Program-made: the position numbers and the translations under genes
In this document: piece by piece, positions 11,201-18,563 of the stretch
Layout of the letters: each line of letters starts with the position of its first letter
How positions within the stretch are numbered: the stretch's first letter is position 1
Assembly (NCBI GenBank): GCA_024280115.1
Contig: JAJRQT010000169.1
Span: 1-52,388, forward strand
Reading direction: 5' to 3'
Source of the DNA: Bacteroidota bacterium
GTDB lineage: Bacteria > Bacteroidota > Bacteroidia > Cytophagales > Cyclobacteriaceae
Length of the DNA stretch: 52,388 bases
The notes under the pieces: model-generated
What the model saw: only the letters and a program-made list of their open reading frames with translations
The model's database searches: none
What the model was told of the DNA's origin: nothing

Positions 11201-11757
11201 TTTTCTGCAGGGACTTCAAGCGAATAATTGCCTTGTATATCGGTCACAGTTCCGATACTGGTTCCCTGAACCATAATATTCACTCCCGGCAATTCAGAAT
11301 CATCTTCTCCCGATAGCACTTTGCCAGAAATTGTTACTCCCTGGAATATCCCTGAATTAATTAGATCTTCATCTACCGATTTGCCCAAGAATTTTTTCTT
11401 GGAAACAAAAATATTGTCGTTTATCCGTTTAAAGCTTAAATCAGTAGATTTCGAAATGCTTCGTAAAATATCCGCAAGGGACTCGTTTGAAGCATTTGTT
11501 GTTATAGACTGTACTGTCTCAATAGTTTTTTGTTCAAATGCAAATTTGAAATTTGTTTTCTCTGCGATGGCGTCTAATGTTTGAGCGAGAGATGCATCCT
11601 CAAGGTCAATACTCAAATACACATCTTCAATACTTACGTCTTTCTGAGCAAGTCCATCACTGGCAATTAGCAGGCCTGTAAAGCATAATTGTACTACAAG
11701 ACCATAAAATAATAATTTAGACATAAAGAAAAGTTGTCGTAATAATTTCCATTTCAT
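8245..11757 (-). CDS. SusC/RagA TonB-dependent receptor with N-terminal signalling (STN) domain
   Basis: This is an outer-membrane TonB-dependent transporter of 1170 residues. Order of parts: signal peptide to about residue 38, STN/secretin short domain at about 45-118, carboxypeptidase-regulatory-like beta-sandwich at 142-214, the SusC signature VVVGYGTQ near 225, plug domain to about 345, then a 22-strand-type barrel ending in QIGF with a terminal Phe. The STN domain is the type that contacts a FecR anti-sigma factor, and FecR and an ECF sigma gene lie just upstream. Substrate loading should therefore signal to the sigma factor. It pairs with the SusD gene 40 bp downstream. The 132-bp leader before it holds an inverted repeat around a promoter-like motif. 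Confidence 0.97.
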   Translation of the reverse strand: MKWKLLRQLFFMSKLLFYGLVVQLCFTGLLIASDGLAQKDVSIEDVYLSIDLEDASLAQTLDAIAEKTNFKFAFEQKTIETVQSITTNASNESLADILRSISKSTDLSFKRINDNIFVSKKKFLGKSVDEDLINSGIFQGVTISGKVLSGEDDSELPGVNIMVQGTSIGTVTDIQGNYSLEVPAENSVLVFSSVGFITEQVIVGSRTIIDLTLNPDIKSLSEIVVVGYGTQERGVVTGAVASLNMDEVKSVPVVNVNQALQGRVAGVTVTNTGGGQPGGTFQVNIRGVGTFNTETPLYVIDGVPIKEGGQSDLGYSFLNSLSPDDIESIDILKDASAAAIYGTRASGGVIIITTKRGKQGPVRVNFDAYYGTQSMNNFHDVLDADGYATYLNELHSQPDGDIPGAFANGATPRNVDTDWQREMFTNSAPIQNYNLGLSGGNEHATFSIGLNYFNQEGNIINTKFDRFSLRLNSDYKIGKRIKFGESVLISKTYRRRVEGQGGRRSQEHAIKQSPFVSVYDDSFLGGFGWPDTDEGQDARNPVADHFLNQRDEDRYRIFGSVYAEWEIIDGLTYKATAGLEFQYQNNMTYNPEYELTRRLITLSSLNRTKSQVFNPIFENYLTYANNFGDHSFSAMVGLSAQSFNWENQSAFGENLPPNVISLNAATQNITSTDGVAESSLYGIFARLTYAYKDKYLLTANLRQDQSSKLYRGNNGTGTFPSVSAGWRMSEEGFLNSSTWLSNLKLRAGWGQLGNQDPLSNYPTDVNLNTNIFYVLGNDAVQGISQTNLANPDIKWETTTTLDVGIDAGLFDDQFLIVFDWYQRNTTGLIWPQQVPSSVGLGAADVNAGEVQNNGIELALTYRDFEGDFQWDLTGNITTVNNEVLSLINDDLEIFAPGPVDDINSHQRTYVGGSIGEFYGYVSDGIFSNWDEVYGWAYINQAVDDNGAMDPTKRDAETATTQTAPGDVKWMDIAGPVDENGNLTGPDGIVDANDRVSLGSPIPNLTYGLSFNARYKGFDMQLFLQGSQGNKVFNVATRWLKDYRQNFNVGASAANSTAYRADYTASEPRLVRADPNKNILRSSDRYVEDASYTRLKNLTIGYTFNKNIQDKISATNFRIYFTAQNVFTITNYSGLEPEIGSFSTGTARDFGTDRLQYPQPKSFIFGVQIGF

Positions 11758-11805
11758 AACTTTAAATGTTTTAGTGAAATATTGTTTTCATTAACTTGAA
11801 TTACT

Positions 11806-11845
11806 CTTGAGTCAGGTATCAGTCTCCAAACTTACCTGGCTCGAG
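11806..11845 (-). promoter_or_regulatory. Imperfect inverted repeat enclosing a TAnnTTTG motif in the SusC leader
   Basis: Between the FecR stop and the SusC start, two 13-bp arms (CTTGAGTCAGGTA and TACCTGGCTCGAG) are complementary except for two positions, with a 14-nt spacer. On the minus strand, positions 11834-11827 read TAAGTTTG, a full match to the Bacteroidota -7 consensus TAnnTTTG. This would give a leader of roughly 60 nt before the SusC ATG. No clear -33 TTTG is present at the usual distance. It may be a promoter/operator for SusCD or an RNA hairpin. Confidence 0.45.
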
Positions 11846-11889
11846 GGTTTTCTTTTTAGCTTGTATTTATTTTCATTGTTATTTTTATT

Positions 11890-12924
11890 TTAGTTTATAA
11901 ACACTTTATCTCCGGTTATTTTATAATCGAATTCATCTGTACTCATTCCCGTCAATACAGCATCAAGGCTTAAATCCGCAAATTGACCAGTATATCCTCC
12001 TTCAAATACTGGCTTTAGCTCATAAATAAATTTTACATTATACCACCGCTCTAAGGTAGATTGCACCTCATCAAAGGATGCCCTTTCAAAAACTATTATA
12101 TTATTCTTCCATGCTGTAATTTTTTGTACATCAAAATCCACAACCTCAATTTCTTCACCGTCTTTGTCTATTTTAGCCATTTTTTGAGGCGTGAGATTTA
12201 CCGGTTCCTTTTCACCTGCTTTTATTTCTACTTTCCCTTCTACCAACGCCACTTTAATGCAACAATCTTCAGGATATGCCGAAATATTAAATGAGGTTCC
12301 TAAAACTTTGGTCTGCACACCTTGGGATTTTACGACAAATGGCCAATCATTATAATGAGCAATATCAAAATAAGCTTCACCAAAAAGTGTCACTTCACGA
12401 ACTTTATCACTAAATTCTTCAGGATAAGTGATAAAGCTTTCGGAGTTCAATTTTACCCTGGTCCCATCCCGAAATGTGATCGTCAATTTTTGCCCTTTAC
12501 CAGCTTCCTTTTTAATAATGTTTTTGCTATCGTTATAATTTACAACTTCCTCATTATCAAAAGTATTGAGATACCAACTTGTAGCAAATGCAATGGATAC
12601 AACTATAAGTAAGGAAGCGGCTATTCGCAACAACCAGTGGTTTCTTTTTTCACCTCTTTGATCATACAAGTTGATAATATTATCCTTGTCAGCATTAGTA
12701 AGATTAATTTTTCTCTTGAAATTAATGGCCTCCGTCTGATATTCTTCCTCTGACAACGGTTGATAAAATTCGATAATCAAAGATTTGGCCTGCTCAAATA
12801 GCTCTGCATTACCTACATGTTCATTTAGCCAATTTTTCCAATAATCGCCTTCGTCAATGTTTGGATTTAATATATGTTGCCGAAAACTTTTATCGGTCAA
12901 TAAATCTTCAATACCCTTTCTCAT
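11890..12924 (-). CDS. FecR family anti-sigma factor / sigma regulator
   Basis: This is a 344-residue inner-membrane regulator. A cytoplasmic N-terminal part (1-95) should bind the sigma factor. One transmembrane helix follows at about 97-119 (LLRIAASLLIVVSIAFATSW). The periplasmic FecR domain includes DGTRVKLNSESFITYP, GEAYFDIAH, VLGTSFNISAY and VALVEGKVEI. The C-terminal DUF4974/STN-like part (FDEVQSTLERWYNVKF, LDAVLTGM) should contact the STN domain of SusC. It sits 61 bp downstream of the sigma gene and 132 bp upstream of SusC, the standard order for this transmembrane signalling cascade. Confidence 0.95.
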   Translation of the reverse strand: MRKGIEDLLTDKSFRQHILNPNIDEGDYWKNWLNEHVGNAELFEQAKSLIIEFYQPLSEEEYQTEAINFKRKINLTNADKDNIINLYDQRGEKRNHWLLRIAASLLIVVSIAFATSWYLNTFDNEEVVNYNDSKNIIKKEAGKGQKLTITFRDGTRVKLNSESFITYPEEFSDKVREVTLFGEAYFDIAHYNDWPFVVKSQGVQTKVLGTSFNISAYPEDCCIKVALVEGKVEIKAGEKEPVNLTPQKMAKIDKDGEEIEVVDFDVQKITAWKNNIIVFERASFDEVQSTLERWYNVKFIYELKPVFEGGYTGQFADLSLDAVLTGMSTDEFDYKITGDKVFIN

Positions 12925-12985
12925 CTAATAATAATTTGTTCTTTATTAGGTAGATATTGTAAAAATCAAATGGTACTCAAAAAAA

Positions 12986-13558
12986 TTACTTTTTTTTCAA
13001 CTTAAATGATTCCCTAAGAGAGACCATTGCGCGGTGTGTAAGGTTTTTAATGGATTGATACTTAAGTTCTGTGATTTGTTGGATCTCATCAATGGTCAGA
13101 CCTTCGTAGTATTGCATAAAAATTATTTCTCTTTGATTTTTTGAAAGCCTCTGAATTGCTGAATCCAATATTACTTTTTTATCTTCTTTTATTTGATTAT
13201 TAATCAGTACGCGCTCTCTTGAAAAAACTACATCAATATTATAGTGGCCGTTTTCATCAAACGAAAGACTTCGATTTGTTTTTTTAAGTTTTTTAATAAG
13301 AATATGCCATATTGACTGAAGCAAATATGAACGAACTTTTGAAACCTTATTGAGATTTTCCTTCTTTTCCCATAACTGAATAAAAAGCTCCTGGACACAG
13401 TCCTTACTCAAATCTTTATCACCGCAGATTTTAAAAGCATAACTATATAAAACCTGATAATTAAAACGGTATAGATCTTCAATTGCTTTTTGGTTACCCC
13501 CCCTAAGCTGATCCCATAAAAATTCATTATCACTATTGTCCAATTGTCTTTCTGCCAT
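12986..13558 (-). CDS. ECF RNA polymerase sigma-70 factor (Bacteroidetes FecI-like)
   Basis: This 190-residue ECF sigma factor has region 2 at about residues 25-95 (LYRFNYQVLYSYAFKIC, DCVQELFIQLWEKKENL) and region 4 at about 125-185 (LSKNQREIIFMQYYEGLT, then a helix-turn-helix IDEIQQITELKYQSIKNL). The length and the region 2 wording match the Bacteroides-expansion ECF family that controls SusC/SusD loci. It is the first gene of the sigma-FecR-SusC-SusD set. The likely target is the promoter in front of SusC. A TATGTTTG motif lies 59 bp upstream of its ATG. Confidence 0.95.
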   Translation of the reverse strand: MAERQLDNSDNEFLWDQLRGGNQKAIEDLYRFNYQVLYSYAFKICGDKDLSKDCVQELFIQLWEKKENLNKVSKVRSYLLQSIWHILIKKLKKTNRSLSFDENGHYNIDVVFSRERVLINNQIKEDKKVILDSAIQRLSKNQREIIFMQYYEGLTIDEIQQITELKYQSIKNLTHRAMVSLRESFKLKKK

Positions 13559-13917
13559 TTCTATTCAACACTTTCAGAGACTGGAATAAACTTCATTTTA
13601 ACATAAAATTTAATTGCAAACATACTATTCAATACTGATTATTCTTGTGGCCATTTTGCATTTGGCAATAGACTTATTCTGATAATAAATTGACACCATG
13701 AATATCAATTTATTTACGCAAATTCTGCAAGTTCTCTATCAATTTTCTTTGCGAAAACTGTATAAAAACCATCAAATTGATTAAAAAGATAAATATTACT
13801 CAATAACTTATTTGAAAATTAGTTTCACCAAATAATTATTTACATTAGTATTTAGATTTCAATAACGCTATCTGATAACCTTAGTGATTTTATTGTGATT
13901 CCGGTATTTAATTATTC
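13559..13917. other. Divergent intergenic region
   Basis: This 359-bp AT-rich spacer lies between the divergently transcribed sigma factor and oxidoreductase genes. It must hold promoters for both. Apart from the -7-like motif listed separately, I see no gene, RNA structure or strong repeat in it. Confidence 0.6.
13617..13624 (-). promoter_or_regulatory. Candidate -7 element for the ECF sigma gene
   Basis: The minus strand reads TATGTTTG, matching the Bacteroidota vegetative -7 consensus TAnnTTTG, 59 bp before the sigma-factor ATG. I could not find a TTG at the usual -33 spacing, so support is partial. Confidence 0.35.
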
Positions 13918-15372
13918 ATGCAAAATTCAGCCCCAATGAAAAGTGCACCCTACTTCGACAAAAACCACAACAGAAGAAAATTCATTAAAAATGCCACTAC
14001 TGCTGCAGCAGCCTTTACCATTGTGCCGAGATTTGTTCTCGGTGGGAATGGTCATTTACCGCCAAGCGATACGCTGTATATCGGCGGTATTGGCGTCGGA
14101 GGCAAAGGTACCTCTGACCTTACTTCTATTGCAGAAAGCCCCAATGCTAAAATCGTCTATTTATGTGATGTAGATGATCGGATGGCCGTAAAATCAAAAA
14201 AGAATTTTCCGAAAGCTAAATATTATAAAGACTTCCGTGTAATGTTGGACAAGGAGGGTAAAAGTATTGATGCTGTTACAGTTTCAACTCCTGACCATAC
14301 GCATGCGGTAGCTGCAATGGCAGCAATGGAAATGGGAAAGCATGTCTATGTGCAAAAGCCTTTGACTCACAGTATCAAGGAAGCGAGGTTGCTGGCTGAA
14401 GCCGCAAAAAGAAATCAGGTGATTACTCAAATGGGCAACCAATGGGCATCTGGAGATCATGTGAGAAGGATGAAGGAAGTTGTGGATGCAGGACTGATAG
14501 GCGATGTGACAAAAGTATATGCCTGGACCAACAGACCAGTTTGGCCGCAAGGAATACCCACCCCAACCGGGAAATATGACATTCCTAAAGAATTGGATTG
14601 GGATCTTTGGCTTGGACCTGAATCAAAAATTGACTTTAATCCGGCTTATCTTCCTTTCAACTGGAGAGGGTGGTGGAAATTTGGCACTGGTGCTTTAGGA
14701 GATATGGGCTGCCACATTATGGACCCTGTATTTAGAATCCTGCCAATTGATTTTCCAACAGAGGTAGAATGTAGTACCAGTACAGCATGGTCAGGTTTCT
14801 TCCAGGTTGCAAATTATTCAGATAGTTGTCCGGCTTCTTCGATTATACATCTCAAGTTTCCAAAAAAGGACGGATCCGGGAACTTGAAACTAACATGGAT
14901 GGACGGTGGATTATTGCCGGAAACTCCGGAAGAGTTGCTGCCAACAGATGACCTCGGTGACATGAGCAATGGTGTGATTTTTGAAGGGACTAAAGGAAAG
15001 ATGATTGGGAATTATTCAAAAGCTCCAACATTACTCCCAACCAGCAGAATGCCCGAACTGGAAGCACTTCCAAAAACATTGAAAAGAATTCCGGAAGGAC
15101 ACTACGTGGACTGGGTAAATGCTTGTATGAAAGGATATGGCAATGCCGAAGTCAGCTCGCCTTTTGAATATGCCGGGCCATTTACAGAAGCTGTGCTTAT
15201 GGGAAATCTTGCCATTAGAAGTTACCAGTACCAGTTGAAAAATAAGAAAGGTGACATTAGCTACCCAGGGAGAAAGAAGCTCTTCTGGGATGCCAAAAAC
15301 ATGAAAATCACCAACTTTGATGAAGCCAACGATTTTGTGATGAGTAAATACAGAGAAGGCTGGAAGTTGTAG
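13918..15372 (+). CDS. Exported Gfo/Idh/MocA family oxidoreductase
   Basis: This is a 484-residue NAD(P)-dependent sugar or polyol dehydrogenase-like protein. It has a twin-arginine signal near the N-terminus (NRRKFIKNATTAAAAF), so it is probably folded with its cofactor and exported through Tat. The Rossmann motif GGIGVGGKG follows. The catalytic lysine motif appears as VQKPLTH rather than EKP, a common variant in exported members. The C-terminal half has the alpha/beta dehydratase-like fold with GALGDMGCHIMDP. It is transcribed divergently from the sigma locus and alone. The substrate is unknown; exported members are often linked to carbohydrate breakdown, which would fit the neighbouring SusCD pair, but that link is inference. 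Confidence 0.9.
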   Translation: MQNSAPMKSAPYFDKNHNRRKFIKNATTAAAAFTIVPRFVLGGNGHLPPSDTLYIGGIGVGGKGTSDLTSIAESPNAKIVYLCDVDDRMAVKSKKNFPKAKYYKDFRVMLDKEGKSIDAVTVSTPDHTHAVAAMAAMEMGKHVYVQKPLTHSIKEARLLAEAAKRNQVITQMGNQWASGDHVRRMKEVVDAGLIGDVTKVYAWTNRPVWPQGIPTPTGKYDIPKELDWDLWLGPESKIDFNPAYLPFNWRGWWKFGTGALGDMGCHIMDPVFRILPIDFPTEVECSTSTAWSGFFQVANYSDSCPASSIIHLKFPKKDGSGNLKLTWMDGGLLPETPEELLPTDDLGDMSNGVIFEGTKGKMIGNYSKAPTLLPTSRMPELEALPKTLKRIPEGHYVDWVNACMKGYGNAEVSSPFEYAGPFTEAVLMGNLAIRSYQYQLKNKKGDISYPGRKKLFWDAKNMKITNFDEANDFVMSKYREGWKL

Positions 15373-15390
15373 TAATTAAAGTTTATTTCA

Positions 15391-15427
15391 CTAAACCACT
15401 ATGTTTGGCGAAAATATGGTGGTTTAG
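15391..15427. terminator. Stem-loop between convergent genes
   Basis: The arms CTAAACCACTAT and ATGGTGGTTTAG pair over 12 bp with one G-T wobble and leave a 13-nt loop. It lies 18 bp after the oxidoreductase stop, between two convergent genes, and a T-run follows about ten bases later. It is probably a terminator for the oxidoreductase transcript. Confidence 0.6.
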
Positions 15428-15500
15428 TTCTGATGCCAATTTTTTTAATAAAAGTTTCTGAAAAGTTTACGGTGATTAGGGCATTATAATAAATGGAAAT

Positions 15501-17579
15501 TTATATTCTGACCCTCATCTGAAATCCGATATTTGATTTTGTATCGCCGTTAATCTCCTCCAACCCGGAGCCAATACTTTCTCTACTGGAATACTTAGTT
15601 TGTGAAAACTTCAACCAAAAAGAGAGGGAACGAGAAACGACATATTTTCCTACAAGATAGTATCGAACACCTTTATCATAAAAAGAAGGGATACTATACA
15701 CGTAAAGTAAATCTCTTTCGTAAATGTACTGGCGACTGTCATAGTCATCAGTATCAAACAGGGCAAACCTGGCAGACAATGCATATCTGGCATGCTTGTA
15801 ATTTAAATCCTGTGCAATGATAAATCCGTTGCTGTTCAAACCTGCAAAATCGACGTCGCTCCACTGCAACCTCGTTTTTAGAGAAAAGTGATCATCTAAA
15901 TCATATTTCATGTCGAATAATACCCTCTTTGTCGTTTGTGTCTCGATTCTTACAAGAGGTTCATTCTTAATCTTGTTATTCAGGTCTTTTGCCTTTTGCC
16001 GGTATTGAAATCGGAAATTCAATTTTCTGCTGTAGGCATAGGTTGCTGCTGCCATAATATCATGTCCGTCCGATGGTGCATTTACACGGTATTTAAGCCA
16101 TGGGAACATGAAATAATCGTAGTAAAAAGAGACTATTAACTTCGGAACAGGCAATATCTTTAACCCCCAATAAATTCCCTGCTCATTACCGATTTTTGAA
16201 TTTTCACCAAAAGCGTTCCCATAAAATGAATGATATTCCTTGCCATAATTTCTGTAATGCACCGATGCCTGGACCTGCGATGATAAGCTTGCAATTATGC
16301 CAGTTGATATAGCTTTTCCGGAACTTTTGGAAATGGCCATTTCTCCAAAGGCATGAATGTTTTTGAGATGATAATTAAAATACATACCTCCGAGATGATT
16401 TGATACGCCAACGAAGTCAAATTGATTGTATTTTTTAGTGTTCGGTATCAGCGGCACATTATAATTTGTAAATAAGCCATTCAATCCAATCTCTAACTTC
16501 TGATTGCGGCTTTTATAATTTATATTTCCCCCTATAGATTGATCAGAAAGTTGATGTTTTGCATTTATCTCTGACGCAGTTCTGTGCAAACCAACTGTCT
16601 GAATATAGGAAATAAAATGATCTCTATCATCATAAGAATCCTCTCTGATAATAGCATCTCTTCTGACAAATGAGTAAAATCCGTTGAATTCAAACGATTT
16701 TAAATTAGTAGAAAAAGCTGCGCCGCTAAAATCTTTATTCTCATAAACTGACCTGTATGGCCTCAGACCCATATTATTCCTTCTTACAGTAGTAACGGGT
16801 TCGAACCCTTTTCCAATTCTAAAACCCGATCCAAAAACCAATCCCTGCCCATAATCCATATTAAAGTCGCCGATAATGATCTTTTTAAAAATCCATCGAT
16901 TCTCAATCATTGCATGAAATGAATAATAGTCCAATCCATATCTCGATGTATTCGGATCCCAGATCAACTTTTCTCCGGGGTCTTTTTCAACAGTAAATCC
17001 AAAACTATATTCTCCTGATTTTGAATAAAGATACCTTGCGTACAATCTATTTGGATCGCCGGCATACCTTGAATTAATTTTTCCTGAGCTTGTAGTATCC
17101 GGTGATGTATATCCTTTTTTTTGTTCGAGAACAGTTTGATATCTTATGAAAACTTCATGATTATCAGGCCTTTCAAGATTTCTCCTAAATGATGCTCTTT
17201 TGTTTAGTTCCACTACGACAAAAGGGATCAGCCGCTGAGCCGTTTCTAAATCAAAGCCATCAATGGTTGTCAATTCATATACAGAAATAAATTTTCCATA
17301 TTTAAGCCGGTAATCAATAATGCCAGTTATCTGTTCTTCACTTAAGAAAAAAAGCGCCTGCAAATCGGCTCTGACTAAAGTGTTCAGATCAAGTGGATTT
17401 GAATATAATGTGAAAAGCCTGTCATAAAGGTCGTTGTAATCCAGGTCATATTCTTGTGATGGTAACAGGTTTTCTATTATACGTTCAAAATCAAGGTTTT
17501 CAGTTACTTCTTTTTGAGCTCTTACCTGATGGGTAAAAATTACTAAAAAAGAAATAAGTAAAATCCTTCTATTTCTCAT
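15501..17579 (-). CDS. Helix-hairpin-helix plus beta-barrel outer-membrane protein
   Basis: This is a 692-residue secreted protein. After a signal peptide (LLISFLVIFTHQVRAQ) there are two ComEA-like helix-hairpin-helix units at about residues 55-120 (LDLNTLVRADLQALFFLSEE, YGKFISVYELTTIDGFD, TAQRLIPFV). The remaining 550 residues are rich in alternating aromatic beta-strands and end in GFQMRVRI, as an outer-membrane barrel would. The gene overlaps the stop of the preceding PorV/PorQ-like gene by four bases (ATGA), so the two are translationally coupled. The pairing suggests a shared outer-membrane function. The HhH part is usually tied to DNA binding, but no role is established here. Confidence 0.75.
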   Translation of the reverse strand: MRNRRILLISFLVIFTHQVRAQKEVTENLDFERIIENLLPSQEYDLDYNDLYDRLFTLYSNPLDLNTLVRADLQALFFLSEEQITGIIDYRLKYGKFISVYELTTIDGFDLETAQRLIPFVVVELNKRASFRRNLERPDNHEVFIRYQTVLEQKKGYTSPDTTSSGKINSRYAGDPNRLYARYLYSKSGEYSFGFTVEKDPGEKLIWDPNTSRYGLDYYSFHAMIENRWIFKKIIIGDFNMDYGQGLVFGSGFRIGKGFEPVTTVRRNNMGLRPYRSVYENKDFSGAAFSTNLKSFEFNGFYSFVRRDAIIREDSYDDRDHFISYIQTVGLHRTASEINAKHQLSDQSIGGNINYKSRNQKLEIGLNGLFTNYNVPLIPNTKKYNQFDFVGVSNHLGGMYFNYHLKNIHAFGEMAISKSSGKAISTGIIASLSSQVQASVHYRNYGKEYHSFYGNAFGENSKIGNEQGIYWGLKILPVPKLIVSFYYDYFMFPWLKYRVNAPSDGHDIMAAATYAYSRKLNFRFQYRQKAKDLNNKIKNEPLVRIETQTTKRVLFDMKYDLDDHFSLKTRLQWSDVDFAGLNSNGFIIAQDLNYKHARYALSARFALFDTDDYDSRQYIYERDLLYVYSIPSFYDKGVRYYLVGKYVVSRSLSFWLKFSQTKYSSRESIGSGLEEINGDTKSNIGFQMRVRI

Positions 17580-18394
17580 TGCTTCTTATGATAAGTGAAT
17601 GATACAGAAGCTTGATGAGAAGTTCCTAAATATTCATGAGTACTAATAGCATACCCTATATTAAACCGCCCTAAATCTATCCCTAAACCAAAAAAGCTTT
17701 TAAATGGGTTGGTGTTAAGTCCTGTTCTCAAATAAACCTTATGGATAACATATTCAATCCCAGCTTTAAAAACCGGGTCAAAATCAACGTCTTTATAAAT
17801 ATCAAAATACAGGCTGAGCGTTTCAATTGGCTTATAAGATATTCCTGCTTTCATCACTACCGGCAACTTCGTTTTTTCAGTATTATTTAGCTCAGAAAGA
17901 GTAAAATTCGATATATATGCTGCAAAAGAAAACTTCGGAATCAACTCAACAATCCCACCGAGATCAAAGAACATCGCGCCTGCCGTTCCAAAATCTTCGA
18001 TTCTCATTTGAAAATAATTAACTCTTAATCCAAGACGGACAAATCCAATTTTATTTCCAAAAGCTGCTGAAGCGATTTGCTCATTATATAATTCATCTCC
18101 GAACCTTACTACAGAGGCCCCTATATTGCCCCATTTAATAGGCTGAATAGCTCCAACCGCCACTTTGTTAAATCCATCAATTCCATAATACCGGTCATAA
18201 CTAAAAAACACAGTTCCATTTTCAACGCCGGAAATCCCGCCGACATTATTGAAAATTGACCATTCATCAGCAATATTTGAATTGCTGTTACCGACACCTT
18301 TTGATCTTGCCCCTATATTATAATCTGTTGTTTGAGAATATAAAATTTCTGCTTTTAGAAAAAATACGAGGAGAATCGTTGCGATTACTTTCAT
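17576..18394 (-). CDS. PorV/PorQ-like outer-membrane protein
   Basis: The protein has 272 residues from the ATG of MKVIATILLVFF; a TTG 30 nt upstream would give a longer but less natural signal peptide. The signal sequence ends near ILYSQ. The mature start ARSKGVGNSNSNIADEW is typical of the PorV/PorQ/UPF0164 family, in which an early Asn-rich motif leads into a 14-strand-like barrel. Strands such as FSFAAYISNFTLSEL and FNIGYAISTHEYLG are visible. In this phylum relatives serve type IX secretion or act as FadL-like barrels. The stop overlaps the start of the HhH/barrel gene. Confidence 0.75.
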   Translation of the reverse strand: MKVIATILLVFFLKAEILYSQTTDYNIGARSKGVGNSNSNIADEWSIFNNVGGISGVENGTVFFSYDRYYGIDGFNKVAVGAIQPIKWGNIGASVVRFGDELYNEQIASAAFGNKIGFVRLGLRVNYFQMRIEDFGTAGAMFFDLGGIVELIPKFSFAAYISNFTLSELNNTEKTKLPVVMKAGISYKPIETLSLYFDIYKDVDFDPVFKAGIEYVIHKVYLRTGLNTNPFKSFFGLGIDLGRFNIGYAISTHEYLGTSHQASVSFTYHKKQ

Positions 18395-18563
18395 ATTCAA
18401 AATTTGAAAATAGCGACTAATCAATGATTTTCAAACTTTCATGACTATTTGGGGATATTTCTGAAAATTCTTTGTTGGAATTTATGTAAGGTATTACTCA
18501 TGGTATTCAATTTATTATTGAAAATAGATTGTTTATCTTGGCAAGGGCTTTGAATAAATTTTT

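Noticed and set aside
18534..18541. TATCTTGG as a promoter for the helicase gene
   Set aside because: One mismatch to TAnnTTTG and no -33 element at a proper distance.
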